From positions 14,169,933 to 14,233,932 of the forward strand of contig ML664173.1 of the NCBI GenBank assembly GCA_007570785.1: a stretch of DNA of 64,000 nucleotides. Direction: 5' to 3'. A program made the position numbers and the translations under genes. Below, piece after piece: positions 62,800 to 64,000 of the stretch. The notes beneath the pieces were generated by a model. The model made no database searches. It was not told where the DNA came from and worked only from the letters and a program-made list of their open reading frames with translations. The first letter of the stretch is position 1. Each line of letters opens with the position of its first letter. Source of the stretch: Antilocapra americana. Lineage: Eukaryota; Chordata; Mammalia; Artiodactyla; Antilocapridae.

Positions 62800-64000
62800 T
62801 AGATTTAAGGGACTAGATCTGATAGAGTGCCTGATGAACTATGGATGGAGGTTCATGACATCGTATAGGAGACAGGAATCAAGACCATCCCCAAGAAAAA
62901 GAAATGCAAAAAAGCAAAATGGCTGTCTGAGGAGGTCTTACAAATAGCTGTGAAAAGAAGAGTAGCAAAACACAAAGGAGAAAAGGAAAGATATACCCAT
63001 TTGAATTCAGAGTTCCAAAGGATACCAAGGAGAGATAAGAAAGCCTTCCTCAGTGATCAATGCAAAGAAATAGAGGAAAACAATAGAATGGGAAAGACTA
63101 GAGATCTCGTCAAGAAAATTAGAGATATCAAGGGAACATTTCATGCAAAGATGGGCTCAATAAAGGACAGAAATGGTAGGTCCCTAAGAGAAGCAGAAGA
63201 TATTAAGAAAAAGTGGCAAGAATACACAGAAGAACTGTACAAAAAAGATCTTCACGACCCAGGTTATCACGATGGTGTGATCACTCACCTAAAGCCAGAC
63301 ATCCTGGAATGTGAAGTCAAGTGGGCCTTAGGAAGCATCACTATGAACAAAGCTAGTGGAGGTGATGGAATTTCAGCTGAGCTATTTCAAATCCTGAAAG
63401 ATGATGCTGTGAAAGTGCTGCACTCAATATGTCAGCAAATTTGGAAAACTCAGCAGTGGCCACAGGACTGGAAAAGGTCAGTTTTCATTCCAATCCCAAA
63501 GAAAGGCACTGCCAAAGAATGCTCAAACTACCGCACAATTGCACTCATCTCACATGCTAGTAAAGTAATGCTCAAAATTCTCCAAGCCAGGCTTTAGCAA
63601 TACATGAACTGTGAACTTCCAGATGTTCAAGCTGGTTTTAGAAAAGGCAGAGGAACCAGAGATCAAATTGCCAACATCCTCTGGATCATCGAAAAAGCAA
63701 GAGAGTTCCAGAAAAACATCTATTTCTGTTTCACTAACTATGCCAAAGCCTTTGACTGTGTGGATCACAATAAACTGTGGACAATTCTGAAACAGATGGG
63801 AATACCAGACCACCTTACCTGCCTCTTGAGAAACCTGTATGCAGGTCAGGAAGCAACAGTTAGAACTGTACATGAAACAACAGACTGGTTCCAAATAGGC
63901 AAAGGAGTACCTCAAGGCTGTATATTGTCATCCTGCTTATTTAACTTATATGCAGAGTACATTATGAGAAACGCTAGGCTGGAGGAAGCCCAAGCTGGAA
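62800..64000 (+). mobile_element. BovB (RTE-type) LINE, cut by the window end
   Basis: Continuous BovB from 'aagggactagatctgataga' through the linker between endonuclease and RT and into the reverse transcriptase domain. Open frame 62950-63597 (215 codons) includes the 'AEDIKKKWQEYTEELYKKD' linker and the RT start 'NKASGGDGISAELFQILKD'. It ends at a TAG (63595-63597) shared with the copy at 33.0 kb, and the next frame resumes at 63598. The catalytic YADD region lies beyond the window edge. Defective as an autonomous element. Confidence 0.95.

Noticed and set aside
62950..63597. Intact BovB polyprotein gene
   Set aside because: Frame ends at a TAG within the reverse transcriptase domain and the endonuclease part is missing; the remainder leaves the window.
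1..64000. CRISPR arrays, operons, toxin-antitoxin or other bacterial systems
   Set aside because: Repeated units are dispersed SINEs and LINEs, not regularly spaced; the sequence is mammalian nuclear DNA.

Overview
This window looks like non-coding nuclear DNA from a pecoran ruminant, most likely a bovid (cattle, buffalo, sheep or goat type). The evidence is the repeat content. There are many Bov-tA and Bov-A SINEs, a dimeric Bov-A2, several copies of the BovB (RTE-type) LINE, cetartiodactyl CHR-type tRNA SINEs, ruminant L1 3' ends, and one young retroviral solo LTR. No host protein-coding gene, exon series, tRNA gene, CRISPR array or bacterial feature could be supported. The open reading frames are short, lack recognisable domains, or lie inside LINEs.

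Layout. 0-6 kb: unique sequence with CHR, L1, MIR and BovB pieces. 6-9 kb: Bov-tA, old L1 and a homeodomain-motif-rich, probably conserved non-coding block near 7.9-8.4 kb. 9-13 kb: an older antisense BovB split by an L1 3' end and a sense BovB. 13-23 kb: MIR, MLT1-type LTRs, hAT relics and SINEs. 23.4-24.1 kb: an MLT1-type LTR interrupted by a U6 snRNA-L1 chimeric retrocopy, followed at 24.2-24.9 kb by a candidate conserved element. 25-31 kb: L2, MER5, L1 and CHR, then a strong candidate conserved element at 31.15-31.33 kb. 32.5-35.2 kb: BovB with SINEs. 36.6-40.9 kb: a deep nest of insertions in which an old L1 holds a hAT transposon holding two SINEs and two L1s. 41-46 kb: BovB copies and a solo LTR inside a SINE. 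47-57.4 kb: few young insertions and several AT-rich candidate conserved elements. 57.7-62.8 kb: MLT1-type LTR and SINEs. 62.8 kb to the end: a BovB copy that runs off the window.

Nothing acts together as an operon-like system. Two biological readings stand out. The retroelement stratigraphy can be read from target-site duplications and nesting (MIR, L2, hAT and MLT1 first, then CHR, then Bov-tA, BovB and L1). The spacing of candidate conserved non-coding blocks resembles a gene desert or large intron near a developmental regulator; this is inference and needs a multi-species alignment. Repeat family names come from recognition of consensus features, not a database search.
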